From Arcobacter sp. EP1 (GTDB lineage: Bacteria; Campylobacterota; Campylobacteria; Campylobacterales; Arcobacteraceae): DNA of 64,000 nt. The stretch spans positions 93,035 through 157,034 of the forward strand of contig LPNY01000021.1 in NCBI GenBank assembly GCA_001655195.1, written 5' to 3'. Below, one piece after another: positions 33,948 through 43,720 of the stretch (position 1 is its first letter; each line of letters begins with the position of its first letter). Under the pieces are notes generated by a model. That model was given only the letters and a program-made list of their open reading frames with translations. It was not told the DNA's origin and did no database searches. The translations under genes were made by a program, and so were the position numbers.

Positions 33948-35039
33948 TTGTACACAAAAGAACTAGATGCGATAAAAAAATCAAACCTTTTAAGAGTACG
34001 AAATGTCTATGATGAGACCCTCATTGATATGGCATCCAATGACTACTTAGGATTAGCAGGAAATAAAACGCTATTTACTAATAGTTATGAAAAAATCTTA
34101 AAAGAACAATACCATGCACCAAAAGCCTCATTGCTTGTCAATGGGTATTCCAAATTCCACGAGAAGTTTGAAAAAAATTTATGTATGTTTAACGGCTTTG
34201 AAGCAGGCGTTGTTGTAGGAAGTGGTTTTTTAGCAAATATTTCAATGATTGAAGCCTTGGTACGTAAAGGTGATATTCTTTTTATTGATGAAGAGTATCA
34301 TGCAAGTGGTATCTTAGCAACAAAACTTCTAGAGAAAAATCAAGTCGTAGTATTTGAGCACAATAATCCAGAAGATTTAAAGCAAAAGATGCAACAACAT
34401 AAGGCAAAAAAGAGAACCTTGATTGCTATTGAAGGAATTTACTCGATGGGTGGAGATTTAGCCCCTAAAGAGATTTTTACAATAGCTGATGAAAGTAATG
34501 CGATTTTAATGGTAGATGAGGCACATAGTTCAGGTGTCATTGGAGAGAATTTATCAGGTATTTTTAACCACTATGGAATCACACCAAAATCAAATCACAT
34601 TAAGATGGGAACTTTAGGAAAAGCCTATGGAAGTTACGGTGCATATATATTAGCAAGTGCACATATCATTGAGTTTTTACTCAACCGTGCAAAAGCGATT
34701 ATTTATACGACAGCACCTTCCCTATTTGATATTGTTTTAGGAAATGAATCCTTGAACTATATTCAAAACAATCGCACAAAGTTAAAGAAAAAAATAAAAG
34801 AGCGTCAAGAGCTTATTAGAAATGAGTTAAATATTGATGCCCAATCACTTATTATTGCCTATGAAATTGGTGATAATAAAAAAGTATTAGAAATTCAAGC
34901 ACTCCTAAAACAAAAAGGGTATCTCGTTGGTGCAATACGGCAACCAACAGTTAAAAGTGCAATTATACGTCTCATTGCAAAAACAGACGTATCCATGGAA
35001 CACTTACAAGAAGTGTGCCAAATCATAAAATCATATTGA
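33948..35039 (+). CDS. bioF: 8-amino-7-oxononanoate synthase (BioF-like)
   Basis: The 363-residue PLP enzyme belongs to the alpha-oxoamine synthase family. It has NDYLGLAGN, the VDEAHSSGVIGE segment with PLP-contacting Asp and His, and the PLP-lysine motif MGTLGKAYGSYGAY. BioF condenses pimeloyl-ACP/CoA with alanine in biotin synthesis. A 2-amino-3-ketobutyrate ligase is a related alternative, less likely at this length. The start is TTG with an ACAGGAG site. No other biotin gene is adjacent. It leads a run with carbonic anhydrase, a small membrane protein and mqnE. Confidence 0.88.
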   Translation: MYTKELDAIKKSNLLRVRNVYDETLIDMASNDYLGLAGNKTLFTNSYEKILKEQYHAPKASLLVNGYSKFHEKFEKNLCMFNGFEAGVVVGSGFLANISMIEALVRKGDILFIDEEYHASGILATKLLEKNQVVVFEHNNPEDLKQKMQQHKAKKRTLIAIEGIYSMGGDLAPKEIFTIADESNAILMVDEAHSSGVIGENLSGIFNHYGITPKSNHIKMGTLGKAYGSYGAYILASAHIIEFLLNRAKAIIYTTAPSLFDIVLGNESLNYIQNNRTKLKKKIKERQELIRNELNIDAQSLIIAYEIGDNKKVLEIQALLKQKGYLVGAIRQPTVKSAIIRLIAKTDVSMEHLQEVCQIIKSY

Positions 35040-35046
35040 GGAAAGA

Positions 35047-35703
35047 ATGGAAACAATTCAAGAACTAATCAAAGGTAATGAAACGTTCAAAAATAAAGAA
35101 TTCCCCTACTTTGAACAAGACTTAAAAAAGTCAGTTATTCATGGTCAACATCCCCAAGTGCTATTCATAGGATGTTCTGACTCACGAGTCACACCAGACT
35201 TGATGCTAAACACAAAACCTGGGGATATGTTTATCTTACGAAATGTTGGAAACTTTGTGGCTCCATTTAAACGAGACGAAGATTTTCACGGTAGTGCTGC
35301 TGCAATTGAGTATGCAGTTTCAGTATTAAATGTAAAAGAAATCATTGTATGTGGACACTCGCACTGTGGTGCGTGTAAGAGTCTATATGACTATGATGAT
35401 ATTCCAGATAGTGATTCACTTATTCATGTTAAAACATGGCTCAAACTTGGAATGCCAGCTAAAAAAAGAACCCTAGAAAATCAAAAGTTCACAACCGAAC
35501 AAGAGATGTACCGAGCAACAGAGAGAAATTCTATTCGACATCAACTGGATAATCTTATGACTTACCCTGAGATTATTAAACGAGTCAAAGAAGGTGAACT
35601 AACAATTCATGGATGGTATTATGATATTGAAACAGGAGATATTTACTTTTATAAAAAAGATCAAGATATCTTCAGACCACTAAAAGAGTATACCAATGAG
35701 TAG
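35047..35703 (+). CDS. Beta-class carbonic anhydrase
   Basis: This 218-residue protein has the zinc ligands of beta carbonic anhydrases: Cys43 and Asp45 in GCSDSRV, and His104 and Cys107 in CGHSHCGAC. It interconverts CO2 and bicarbonate in the cytoplasm, probably to supply bicarbonate to carboxylases. An AGGAAAG site precedes the ATG, 7 nt after the bioF stop. The next gene overlaps it by 8 nt. Confidence 0.95.
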   Translation: METIQELIKGNETFKNKEFPYFEQDLKKSVIHGQHPQVLFIGCSDSRVTPDLMLNTKPGDMFILRNVGNFVAPFKRDEDFHGSAAAIEYAVSVLNVKEIIVCGHSHCGACKSLYDYDDIPDSDSLIHVKTWLKLGMPAKKRTLENQKFTTEQEMYRATERNSIRHQLDNLMTYPEIIKRVKEGELTIHGWYYDIETGDIYFYKKDQDIFRPLKEYTNE

Positions 35704-36025
35704 TGAAAATATTGAGGTACGACGGCTTCCTAAAAAAACAATTTATATCATTGCGGTTTTAGTTGTTTTAGGTATTTTAGCTTCACTAACTATCTCGCTT
35801 TCACAACAAGCAAAAATGAGTGAAACTCTAAAAACAGTGGGGTTTCCTAATGTTAAAAGTATCACTATTTATAACACCTCACCCGTTGAAGATGAACAAA
35901 CAAAGATACGTGGTGAGTTAACAAAACTAAAATTCAAAGACCTAAATACAGGGAAAGAGTGTTTTGGATTTGTATTAAAAAATAAAAAAACTGGTGAATA
36001 TACCAAAGATTTAGATTGTAAATAA
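35696..36025 (+). CDS. Single-pass membrane protein, unknown
   Basis: The 109-residue protein has one membrane helix (about residues 15-35) after a short basic N-terminus, and a soluble, probably periplasmic part with two cysteines (in GKECFGF and the final DCK) that could form a disulfide. I do not recognise a family. It overlaps the carbonic anhydrase gene by 8 nt and precedes mqnE by 8 nt, so it is part of that operon. Confidence 0.7.
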   Translation: MSSENIEVRRLPKKTIYIIAVLVVLGILASLTISLSQQAKMSETLKTVGFPNVKSITIYNTSPVEDEQTKIRGELTKLKFKDLNTGKECFGFVLKNKKTGEYTKDLDCK

Positions 36026-36033
36026 GGGCAGAA

Positions 36034-37095
36034 ATGGACGTATTAGAGAAGTTAGAAAAAGGTGAACGATTAAATTTTGACGATGGTGTTAAACTTTATG
36101 ATTTGGATCTTTTTCAGTTAGGGTATTATGCCAACAAAATGCGAGAAGAGAAACATCAAAAAAAGACCTATTTTAATATCAATCGACACATTAATCCAAC
36201 CAATATCTGTAAAGATGTATGCCAATTTTGTGCCTACAGTGCCAGTCGAAAAAACCCCAACCAATATGCCATGACCCATGAAGAAATTTTAGATGTGGTA
36301 GCAAACTCATCTAAAAATGGAATCAAAGAGGTGCATATTGTATCTGCTCACAATCCAGACACTGGATTAGAGTGGTATTTAGATGTATTTAGAAAGATTA
36401 AATTTTCATACCCAAATATGCATGTCAAAGCACTAACTGCTGCTGAGATTCATTTTTTAAGTGAAGAGTATAACCTAAGCCACGAACAAATCATTGAAAA
36501 AATGCTTGAAAGTGGAGTTGATTCTATGCCAGGTGGTGGGGCTGAAATCTTTGATGAAACTGTGCGTAAAAAAATCTGTGGTGGAAAGGTGAGTAGTCAA
36601 CAATGGCTTGATATTCATAAACTGTGGCATAATGCTGGTCGACAAAGTAATGCAACCATGCTTTTTGGACACGTAGAGAGTAGAGAACATCGAATTGATC
36701 ATATGATGCGACTAAGAGACCTGCAGGATGAAACAGGCGGTTTTAACGCCTTTATTCCTCTGGTATTTCAAACACAAAACAACTACCTAAAAGTAAAAGA
36801 AGCATTAACAGGTCAAGAGATTTTAAAAACCTATGCTATTGCACGAATTATGTTAGATAATATTCCTAATATTAAAGCCTATTGGGCAACATCAACAGTA
36901 AAATTAGCACTCATTGCTCAAGAGTTTGGTGCCAATGATTTAGACGGAACTATTGAAAAAGAGTCTATACAAAGTGCCGCAGGAGCTGCAAGTGCAAAAG
37001 GGGTACAAGTACAATCGTTTGTTGATTTGATTAAAAACTCTGGGTTTAATCCAGTTGAGAGAGATTCAGTTTATAATGAATTAAAAGCATGGTGA
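36034..37095 (+). CDS. mqnE: Aminofutalosine synthase
   Basis: The 353-residue radical SAM enzyme has the cluster motif CKDVCQFC and the MqnE-type segments INRHINPTNIC, VKALTAAEIHF and SMPGGGAEIF. MqnE joins 3-[(1-carboxyvinyl)oxy]benzoate to SAM-derived adenosine to form aminofutalosine on the futalosine route to menaquinone, the route used in Campylobacterota. The related MqnC is the main alternative, but the GGGAEIF and TAAEI segments fit MqnE better. Confidence 0.9.
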   Translation: MDVLEKLEKGERLNFDDGVKLYDLDLFQLGYYANKMREEKHQKKTYFNINRHINPTNICKDVCQFCAYSASRKNPNQYAMTHEEILDVVANSSKNGIKEVHIVSAHNPDTGLEWYLDVFRKIKFSYPNMHVKALTAAEIHFLSEEYNLSHEQIIEKMLESGVDSMPGGGAEIFDETVRKKICGGKVSSQQWLDIHKLWHNAGRQSNATMLFGHVESREHRIDHMMRLRDLQDETGGFNAFIPLVFQTQNNYLKVKEALTGQEILKTYAIARIMLDNIPNIKAYWATSTVKLALIAQEFGANDLDGTIEKESIQSAAGAASAKGVQVQSFVDLIKNSGFNPVERDSVYNELKAW

Positions 37096-37112
37096 TTTTC
37101 TAAAAAATCACC
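37091..37112 (+). terminator. Hairpin at the end of mqnE
   Basis: GGTGATTTT and AAAATCACC (9 bp) enclose a 4-nt loop and include the mqnE stop codon. The trailing TTGTT is a weak T-run. Confidence 0.5.
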
Positions 37113-37129
37113 TTGTTAACATTATCTTG

Positions 37130-37154
37130 TCAAAATCACACTTAGTGATTTTGA
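37130..37154 (-). terminator. Hairpin at the end of the PilMN-like gene
   Basis: TCAAAATCAC and GTGATTTTGA (10 bp, loop ACTTA) cover the stop of the convergent gene at 37142. The arms share the GTGATTTT core with the hairpin at 37091, so the two could also pair with each other. Confidence 0.45.
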
Positions 37155-38722
37155 TGAAATTGAAGGTTAAACTTCGTTTCAATACCATCTGCTACTTTGA
37201 TAAAACTCACTGGGTAATTCACATGTATCGAATAAGCTAAATCATTAAATCGTTTAATGGTATCAAAGAAAACAATAGGTGAGTCAACCACCATCGTAAT
37301 CTCATAATTATAAGTTGTTACTTCTGATTTAAATGAAGATTTATAGCGTACAATACTCTGTTTTGGAAGACTCAGTTTTATCTGTTCAGTTACCCGTTTA
37401 ATAGGTTTAAAGTCCTCTTTTTTGTATTTTGGTAAGGCATTTTCAACTGGCTTAACAACAAGCTTCTCGTTGTTATAAACTGTTGCTTCAATAATTGTTG
37501 ATTTTGGCCCCTTAAACTGAATGTTTGAGTATTTATATAAACCAAGTACTTTTGGCTGGATTGCTTTGATATAGGTATCTTCTTTTAAAAGTTTTAAGGC
37601 AAAAATAGAGTTATTATTTTTTAACTCGATTCGCTCTAATACAGCATCAATAGGAATCACTTTAAAGAGATTTTCTATTTCAGTTTGAATGGTTTGATTT
37701 TTTTGAATATGGTTAGGTAAATCTGGGAATGTTTTGACAACTGCTTTTGGTGTCTCGACTTTTTTAACCTCTTTTTTCTGGGCTAAATATTCGTTAACCT
37801 CTTTTTCAAAAAGAGTAAATGCACCACCTGCTAATAATCCAATAAAAATAATAGCTAATAAAAGATTTCGTAAAAATTTACTGCGTTTTTTTCGTGGTTT
37901 TACAAAACTTTTTGTGGTTGAATTCTCTGCTTTTGAGAGTTCAAAAATCGCTTCTTTGATGGAAATATTATGATAGTTTATATCAATCATTAATTCAGAA
38001 TTTAATGTATCAATTTGTGAATCGTTCAACTGTTTTTGACTGTATAAGACGTTAACTCTTTCTATAAAATTATTATTTTGTAAGTGATAAAAGTCTTGAA
38101 CCGCACCATTGATGGCTTCTTGTAACTGTAAATAATAAATCTCATCAAAGAGCTTTTGACCAACCACATCACTTTCATAAAATTTTGTCTCTTGAATCTC
38201 TTTAAAGGTACTAAGTTCCACAACCTTGTGGTCAATAATTTCACTTTTGTTATCAGTAATTAAAATATATGCGAAGTTGTTAATAGTTAATAATAATAAA
38301 GAGTTTTTTGAAGGATTAAGTTCTAAATAGAGGTTTAAAATTTGAAAAGGAGAAAAGACATAATCGATTCCCGTTAGTGCAAAATAGTCTTGGGTATGCT
38401 GAACACTTAGTTTATCCCCTAACACATCAAAATGAGCATTTAAAGAAGCAACGTTATACTCTTTTGCTAACTTCTTTGATTCTCGTTTACTAACGAGTTT
38501 TTGACGGTTATCAATACACAAGGTTGACAAATACGTTTTACGTAATTCGTTTTGCCAAATATTTAGTTTTGTAGCAATATCTTTTGGTAAAATCTTATCA
38601 TAGATGATAAATGTTGACTCTTTACCAAAGGCGGTTTTCCCATCATCAAGTTTTTTATAATCAATTTTGAGTTGATTGTTATACTTGACAATACTTACAT
38701 ACTGAGACTCTTTATTAAACAT
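37142..38722 (-). CDS. PilM/PilN (GspL)-like single-pass membrane protein
   Basis: This 526-residue protein is not a known family to me. About 275 cytoplasmic residues, with a segment resembling the actin-like core of PilM (SLLLLTINNFAYILITDN), are followed by a basic stretch, one membrane helix (about 283-305), a coiled coil and a periplasmic domain. A PilN-like pattern occurs near residues 360-390 (FKVIPIDAVLERIELKNN). This order (cytoplasmic ASKHA-like, helix, coiled coil, ferredoxin-like) is that of GspL or a fused PilM-PilN. No other pilus or type II secretion gene is near. It precedes nothing on the minus strand and follows the DUF374 gene after 3 nt. Confidence 0.5.
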   Translation of the reverse strand: MFNKESQYVSIVKYNNQLKIDYKKLDDGKTAFGKESTFIIYDKILPKDIATKLNIWQNELRKTYLSTLCIDNRQKLVSKRESKKLAKEYNVASLNAHFDVLGDKLSVQHTQDYFALTGIDYVFSPFQILNLYLELNPSKNSLLLLTINNFAYILITDNKSEIIDHKVVELSTFKEIQETKFYESDVVGQKLFDEIYYLQLQEAINGAVQDFYHLQNNNFIERVNVLYSQKQLNDSQIDTLNSELMIDINYHNISIKEAIFELSKAENSTTKSFVKPRKKRSKFLRNLLLAIIFIGLLAGGAFTLFEKEVNEYLAQKKEVKKVETPKAVVKTFPDLPNHIQKNQTIQTEIENLFKVIPIDAVLERIELKNNNSIFALKLLKEDTYIKAIQPKVLGLYKYSNIQFKGPKSTIIEATVYNNEKLVVKPVENALPKYKKEDFKPIKRVTEQIKLSLPKQSIVRYKSSFKSEVTTYNYEITMVVDSPIVFFDTIKRFNDLAYSIHVNYPVSFIKVADGIETKFNLQFHQNH

Positions 38723-38725
38723 ATC

Positions 38726-39340
38726 CTATTCCATAGCATTTATTAACATTTTCTCTTTTATAAACTCTTTGGCAACATCATTGTCCATGTCAGAAACATC
38801 AAGTGGCTCAGAAATAAAGAACTCTAACGTCCCAAAAGGTTTTGGTACGATAAATTTATCCCAAGACTTAAACTGCCAATATTTTGTAGGTTTACAATTA
38901 AATGCCAATATTTTAGCATCTGTTTTCTTTGATATGGCTACGATACCATCTGCAACTGAATGTCTTGGCCCTTTTGGTCCATCGGGAGTGATTGCAATAT
39001 CATCACCACCTTTGAGTTCTTTGATAGCTGCGATGAGTGCTTTTGCTCCACCACGGGTGCTTGAGCCTCGTACAGAGTGGATACCTAAGTGTTCTACAGT
39101 TTTAGTAATAGCTTCCCCATCTCGATGGTCAGAAATCATGGCGCTTACTTTTCCATGGGGTTTGAGTTTTTGATAGTTAAAAGGTTGCATCAAAAGTTCA
39201 CCATGCCAAAAAGCAACAAGATAGATTTTATCTTTGAGCTCTTTTGGATGGTGAAATACTTTTTTACTTGTAAGATAGATAAACCGTACAAACAGTTGTA
39301 ATATAAAAGGAACTACTCGTGTTAGTAAAAAGTGTTTCAT
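38726..39340 (-). CDS. DUF374 lysophospholipid acyltransferase-like protein
   Basis: The 204-residue protein has an N-terminal membrane-associated segment and the DUF374 pattern VAFWHGELLMQPF, SDHRDGE and ITPDGPKGPRH, related to acyltransferases that modify lipid A or phospholipids. The exact substrate is unknown. It starts directly after the miaB stop codon and ends 3 nt before the PilMN-like gene. I recall the same miaB-DUF374 order in Helicobacter. Confidence 0.88.
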   Translation of the reverse strand: MKHFLLTRVVPFILQLFVRFIYLTSKKVFHHPKELKDKIYLVAFWHGELLMQPFNYQKLKPHGKVSAMISDHRDGEAITKTVEHLGIHSVRGSSTRGGAKALIAAIKELKGGDDIAITPDGPKGPRHSVADGIVAISKKTDAKILAFNCKPTKYWQFKSWDKFIVPKPFGTLEFFISEPLDVSDMDNDVAKEFIKEKMLINAME

Positions 39341-40657
39341 CTACTCTACCACTTCACCTTTTAAAGAAGTTCGCGAAGCAGCTGTTATTTTAACTTCTAC
39401 AAAACGTCCTAGGAGTTCATCACTTCCTTTTACGAATACTTGCATAAAGTTATCAGTCAAACCTGCTACTTCACCATTGGGTTTTAAACTCTCAAAAAGC
39501 ACGGTGAACGTTTTACCAATATTGGCATTCATTAATTCACTTTGATGCTCTTTGTGTAGGTCAATAACCTGAGTTAATCGTGCACTTCCAATATCATCAG
39601 CTATTTCATCATCTTTTAATTCTAAAGCTTGTGTATTTGGTCGTGGTGAATATTTAAAGTTAAAAATTTGGTCAAATTTCACTTGATTGATTACATCAAT
39701 CGTATCCAAGAAATCTTCACGTGTTTCACCTGGGAATGCCACAATAATATCCGTAGTAATTCGAACATCTGGAACCAAGTCTCTAATTTTTTTCGTCCGA
39801 TTTAAGAACCACTCTTTTGAATAGCCTCGTTTCATCGCTTTTAAAATTTTTGTTGAACCACTTTGAAGTGGCATATGAATACATTTTGATATTTTATCAT
39901 TAGATGCAAACTCTTCGATAAACTCATCATCCATATGTAATGGGTGTGGTGAAGTAAATCGGATACGCTCTAAACCTTCTATTTTAGAGACATCTTTTAA
40001 AAGTTGGGTAAAAGAGTATTTTGCTCTACCGTCTGAAAAACGTCGCCCATAGGAGTTAACATTTTGTCCTAATAACATCACTTCTACAGCACCAGTTTTA
40101 ACATCTTTTTGAATTTGTTCAATAATCATTTCTGGTGGAATAGAGATTTCATCACCTCGAGTTGCTGGTACGATACAGTAGGTACACTCTTTATCACATC
40201 CAATAGAGATATTCACATTTGTTTTATAAATAGAGGTTTCTGCTCGTGCAAATTCATAGGTTGAATCGTCATTATCAATATCGATTTCAATGGCACCTTT
40301 TTTATCAACCACATCTTTGATTTTTGAAATATTTCTTGCACCTAATACAAAATCAACATAAGGTGCTCGTTTCATAATATCATTACCTAAGTGACTTGCA
40401 GTACATCCACAGACACCAATTTTTGCGCCCTCTTTTTTCTTTACATTGAACTGACCAATTTCAGAAAAAAGTTTTTGTACTGGTTTTTCACGCACTGAAC
40501 AAGTATTAATAACAATTAAATCTGCATCTTCCATATTTTGGGTTTGTGTATACCCTTTGTGCTTGTTTAGTTCGGCAATAATATGTTGACTGTCAGTATC
40601 ATTCATCTGACAGCCAAGGGTTTGTATAAATAGTTTTTTGTTAGCTTCGTTACTCAT
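39341..40657 (-). CDS. miaB: tRNA-2-methylthio-N6-dimethylallyladenosine synthase
   Basis: MiaB (438 residues) adds a methylthio group to i6A37 of tRNAs. It has the N-terminal cluster cysteines ([22 protein letters not shown]), the radical SAM motif CDKECTYC, and a C-terminal TRAM domain (about 370-436). RimO is the close relative; the N-terminal pattern and length fit MiaB. It is followed by DUF374 with no spacing. Confidence 0.95.
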   Translation of the reverse strand: MSNEANKKLFIQTLGCQMNDTDSQHIIAELNKHKGYTQTQNMEDADLIVINTCSVREKPVQKLFSEIGQFNVKKKEGAKIGVCGCTASHLGNDIMKRAPYVDFVLGARNISKIKDVVDKKGAIEIDIDNDDSTYEFARAETSIYKTNVNISIGCDKECTYCIVPATRGDEISIPPEMIIEQIQKDVKTGAVEVMLLGQNVNSYGRRFSDGRAKYSFTQLLKDVSKIEGLERIRFTSPHPLHMDDEFIEEFASNDKISKCIHMPLQSGSTKILKAMKRGYSKEWFLNRTKKIRDLVPDVRITTDIIVAFPGETREDFLDTIDVINQVKFDQIFNFKYSPRPNTQALELKDDEIADDIGSARLTQVIDLHKEHQSELMNANIGKTFTVLFESLKPNGEVAGLTDNFMQVFVKGSDELLGRFVEVKITAASRTSLKGEVVE

Positions 40658-40665
40658 ATCTTTTC

Positions 40666-40908
40666 TTATAAAGCGTGAACCTCATACATATACTCTTCAT
40701 CAGCAAGACCGTATCTTACTTCTCTAAAGTATACGTTGTATCCTTCATCTTCTAACGCATCAACTAAAGCCATCATATCTTTATGGGAATTATCTTTATC
40801 AAAATAGAAGATTTTTTCACCCGCTTCTTTTAACTCATCTGTAATCTTTTCTAATTTAACTTTTTTTGGTTTTTCATCTAATTCGTTTCGTGCGAATAGT
40901 AATTCCAT
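40666..40908 (-). CDS. HP0268-family nuclease
   Basis: This 80-residue acidic protein matches the small HP0268 family of Campylobacterota, with [20 protein letters not shown] and a C-terminal [11 protein letters not shown]. pylori HP0268 was reported as a small nuclease with nicking and RNase activity. The start at 40908 was chosen because the preceding ten codons are not family-like and a AAAAGG site lies upstream. It lies 8 nt before miaB and is divergent from nusA, as in related genomes. Confidence 0.85.
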   Translation of the reverse strand: MELLFARNELDEKPKKVKLEKITDELKEAGEKIFYFDKDNSHKDMMALVDALEDEGYNVYFREVRYGLADEEYMYEVHAL

Positions 40909-41026
40909 CGTATTCAGCCTTTTATGTTTTATTAGCATCTAATTGTATTATTAGAAGCTTCTCTTTTTTAAATAGCCAAATAGTTTATCTAAAATTGACT
41001 TTAATTTTGATAAAAGAACTTTTGGA

Positions 41027-41032
41027 TATAAT
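41027..41032 (+). promoter_or_regulatory. -10 element (TATAAT) for nusA
   Basis: A perfect TATAAT occurs 62 nt before the nusA start, preceded by TTGATA- and TTGACT-like segments at non-standard spacing. Confidence 0.55.
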
Positions 41033-41045
41033 ATTGTCCTACTTC

Positions 41046-41078
41046 ACATTGAAAATCAAAAAACATTCATTTCAATGT
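41046..41078 (+). promoter_or_regulatory. Stem-loop in nusA leader
   Basis: ACATTGAAA and TTTCAATGT form a perfect 9-bp stem with a 15-nt loop, 16 nt before the nusA start and just upstream of the AAAGG ribosome site. There is no T-run, so translational rather than termination control is more likely. Confidence 0.45.
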
Positions 41079-41094
41079 TAAAAAAAGGTCATAC

Positions 41095-42273
41095 ATGGAT
41101 AAAATTATAGATATATTAGACTCGATTGCATACGAAAAGGGTCTTAAAATTAATGATGTTGAAGAAGCATTAAAAGAAGCATTAATAAACACTGCAAAAA
41201 AGATGGTTGATCATACCTTAACCTTTGATGCAGGAATTGATAGAGAGAATAAAAAACTAGAACTATTTCAAAAAGTAGAAGTCGTTGAAAATGATGATAA
41301 ACGATTATCTGGGGAAGAATTAGATGAATATGAAAATGTTATTAATCCTGAAAACTTTATTACCCTAGAAGAAGCCAAAGAGATTGATACAGACTTAGAA
41401 ATCGGAGATTTCGTAGACTATGACTTAGAGTTTGAAAACATGGGTCGAAATGCAGCAACTATTTTACATAATAACTTTGAATACAAATTACAACGATTTA
41501 TTGAAGAGAACTTAGTTAGTAAATATAAAGATAAAATTGGGAAAATCATCAACGGTAGTGTAACCCGAGTTGATAGACAAGAAAACACTTTTGTAGAGAT
41601 TGGTGAAGTACGAGGAATGTTGCCACGAAAAAGCCGAATCAAAGGTGAGGTTTTTAAGGTTGGTGATGTTGTAAAAGCGGTTGTAAAATCTGTAAACATT
41701 GATAAAACAAATGGTCTTGTCGTTGAAATTTCACGAACTTCTCCTAGATTTTTAGAAGCCTTACTTGCTCTTGAAGTTCCAGAGTTAAAAGATGAAAGAG
41801 TTGAGATAGAAGCCAGTGCACGAATTCCAGGAAGTCGAGCTAAAATTGCGCTTTCAACAACGGAAGCACAAATTGACCCAATTGGTTCAGTTGTTGGTGT
41901 AAAAGGGGTTCGAATTGGAGCTGTAAGCCAAGAACTTCATGGAGAAAACATCGATTGTGTTGAGTACTCACCCGTTCCTGAAATGTTCATCGCACGAGCA
42001 TTAAGCCCAGCAATTATTTCAACTGTTAAAATTGATAAAGTTGGAGAAGAAGGTGAGCGAAGCAAAGCAACAGTAACGATTCCAAGTGATCAAAAATCAA
42101 AAGCAATTGGAAAAGCGGGATTAAATATCCGACTTGCATCAATGCTAACTAAAACAGATATTGAACTTGTAGAAATTGAGAGCAAAGCACCAAGTATTTC
42201 AGTAAAAGATAATGCTGAAGCTGCTGAAGAGAAAACTGCTGATACAGCAAGCTTAGAAGCACTCTTTAAATAA
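41095..42273 (+). CDS. nusA: Transcription termination/antitermination factor NusA
   Basis: NusA (392 residues) binds RNA polymerase and modulates pausing and termination. The N-terminal domain (about 1-130) is followed by an S1 domain (about 140-205) and two KH domains (about 210-355, with VGVKGVRIGAVSQEL and GKAGLNIRLASMLT). It lacks the C-terminal acidic repeats of E. coli NusA, as is common. cysS follows after one base. Confidence 0.96.
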   Translation: MDKIIDILDSIAYEKGLKINDVEEALKEALINTAKKMVDHTLTFDAGIDRENKKLELFQKVEVVENDDKRLSGEELDEYENVINPENFITLEEAKEIDTDLEIGDFVDYDLEFENMGRNAATILHNNFEYKLQRFIEENLVSKYKDKIGKIINGSVTRVDRQENTFVEIGEVRGMLPRKSRIKGEVFKVGDVVKAVVKSVNIDKTNGLVVEISRTSPRFLEALLALEVPELKDERVEIEASARIPGSRAKIALSTTEAQIDPIGSVVGVKGVRIGAVSQELHGENIDCVEYSPVPEMFIARALSPAIISTVKIDKVGEEGERSKATVTIPSDQKSKAIGKAGLNIRLASMLTKTDIELVEIESKAPSISVKDNAEAAEEKTADTASLEALFK

Positions 42274-42274
42274 G

Positions 42275-43687
42275 ATGTCTAATAGTATGAAACTCTTTGT
42301 CTATGATTCAGTAAAAAAAGAGAAAGTCCCCTTTGAACCAATTGTTCAAGGGGAAGCTAGAATTTATGTGTGTGGACCAACTGTTTATGATGATTCTCAC
42401 TTAGGACACGCCCGTTCAGCAATCGCCTTTGATTTGCTCCACCGTGTTTTTAAAGCCAATAACTTAAATGTAAATCTCACAAAAAACTTCACTGATATTG
42501 ATGATAAAATCATCAAAAAAATGCATGAAACAGGTCGATCTTTAGAAGATGTCACAAATCAATATATTGATGCTTATAAACATGATATGGATATTTTAAA
42601 TATCTTACCAAACTCAAACGAACCCAAAGCCACTGAAAACCTACAAATCATGATAGAGATGATTGAAGACTTAATGAGCAAAGATATTGCATATGCTATT
42701 AGTAATGGTGTCTATTTTGATGTAAGTAAAGATTCTCAATATGGTAGCTTATCAAAACGAGCCAGTGATGAAAACTCAATTGCTCGAGTTGAAGGTAATG
42801 ACGAAAAAAGAAATCCATCAGATTTTGCTTTATGGAAATTTGAAAAAACAAATGATGTGGCATATGATGCTCCATTTGGAAGAGGTCGTCCAGGATGGCA
42901 TATTGAGTGTAGTGCAATGATAAATAAACATTTAGCCTACAAAGATACTCCATACCAAATTGATATTCATGGAGGAGGAGCAGATTTACTGTTCCCTCAC
43001 CATGAAAACGAAGCAGCCCAAACCCGATGTTCTACAAAAAGTGATTTAGCAAAATATTGGATGCACAATGGTTTTGTAACCATTGATGGTGAAAAGATGA
43101 GTAAATCACTTGGGAATTCATTTTTCTTAAAAGATATCGTTAAATCTTACAGTGGTGAAGTAGTACGGTTCTATCTTCTAACTGCACACTACCGAACAGA
43201 TTTTAACTTCAACGAAGAAGACCTAATCGGTTCAAAAAAACGACTTGATAAATTGTATCGGGTTAAAAAAAGAGTTTATGGTGGTGGACAATCAACAGTG
43301 AACAAAGATTTCAAAAATGCAATGTTTGAAGCACTAAATGATGACCTAAACTCATCTAAAGCCATGGCACTTGTTGATGAACTCATTAACAATGCAAATG
43401 ACATGCTAGATAAAGAACCAAAAAACAAAGCCTTTAAAAAAGAGCTTGTTGCTAATTTAGGTTTCATTGAAGAGATTTTAGGAATTGGAAATTCAGATGC
43501 TTACGAATATTTCCAGTTTGGAATTGATGAAGCAACAATTAATCAAATTGAAGTACTAATTGAAAAAAGAAATGAAGCAAAAAAGAGTAAAGATTTCAAA
43601 ACTGCCGATGCAGTTCGAGATGAAGTAACTAAGATGGGAGTATCACTAATGGATACGCCAACAGGTACTAAGTGGGAGAAGTTGTAA
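42275..43687 (+). CDS. cysS: Cysteinyl-tRNA synthetase
   Basis: CysS (470 residues) charges tRNA-Cys. The zinc-binding YVCGPTVYDDSHLGHARS region holds the HIGH motif, and KMSKSLGN is the second class I signature. The sequence WHIECSAM is also typical. The start 1 nt after the nusA stop gives tight coupling. A hairpin (43687-43705) follows. Confidence 0.97.
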   Translation: MSNSMKLFVYDSVKKEKVPFEPIVQGEARIYVCGPTVYDDSHLGHARSAIAFDLLHRVFKANNLNVNLTKNFTDIDDKIIKKMHETGRSLEDVTNQYIDAYKHDMDILNILPNSNEPKATENLQIMIEMIEDLMSKDIAYAISNGVYFDVSKDSQYGSLSKRASDENSIARVEGNDEKRNPSDFALWKFEKTNDVAYDAPFGRGRPGWHIECSAMINKHLAYKDTPYQIDIHGGGADLLFPHHENEAAQTRCSTKSDLAKYWMHNGFVTIDGEKMSKSLGNSFFLKDIVKSYSGEVVRFYLLTAHYRTDFNFNEEDLIGSKKRLDKLYRVKKRVYGGGQSTVNKDFKNAMFEALNDDLNSSKAMALVDELINNANDMLDKEPKNKAFKKELVANLGFIEEILGIGNSDAYEYFQFGIDEATINQIEVLIEKRNEAKKSKDFKTADAVRDEVTKMGVSLMDTPTGTKWEKL

Positions 43688-43705
43688 GAAGAGCCAAGCT
43701 CTTCT
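43687..43705. terminator. Hairpin after cysS
   Basis: AGAAGAGC and GCTCTTCT (8 bp) enclose a 3-nt loop right at the cysS stop, between convergent genes. There is no long T-run. Confidence 0.5.
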
Positions 43706-43720
43706 CCCTTAGAACTAATA

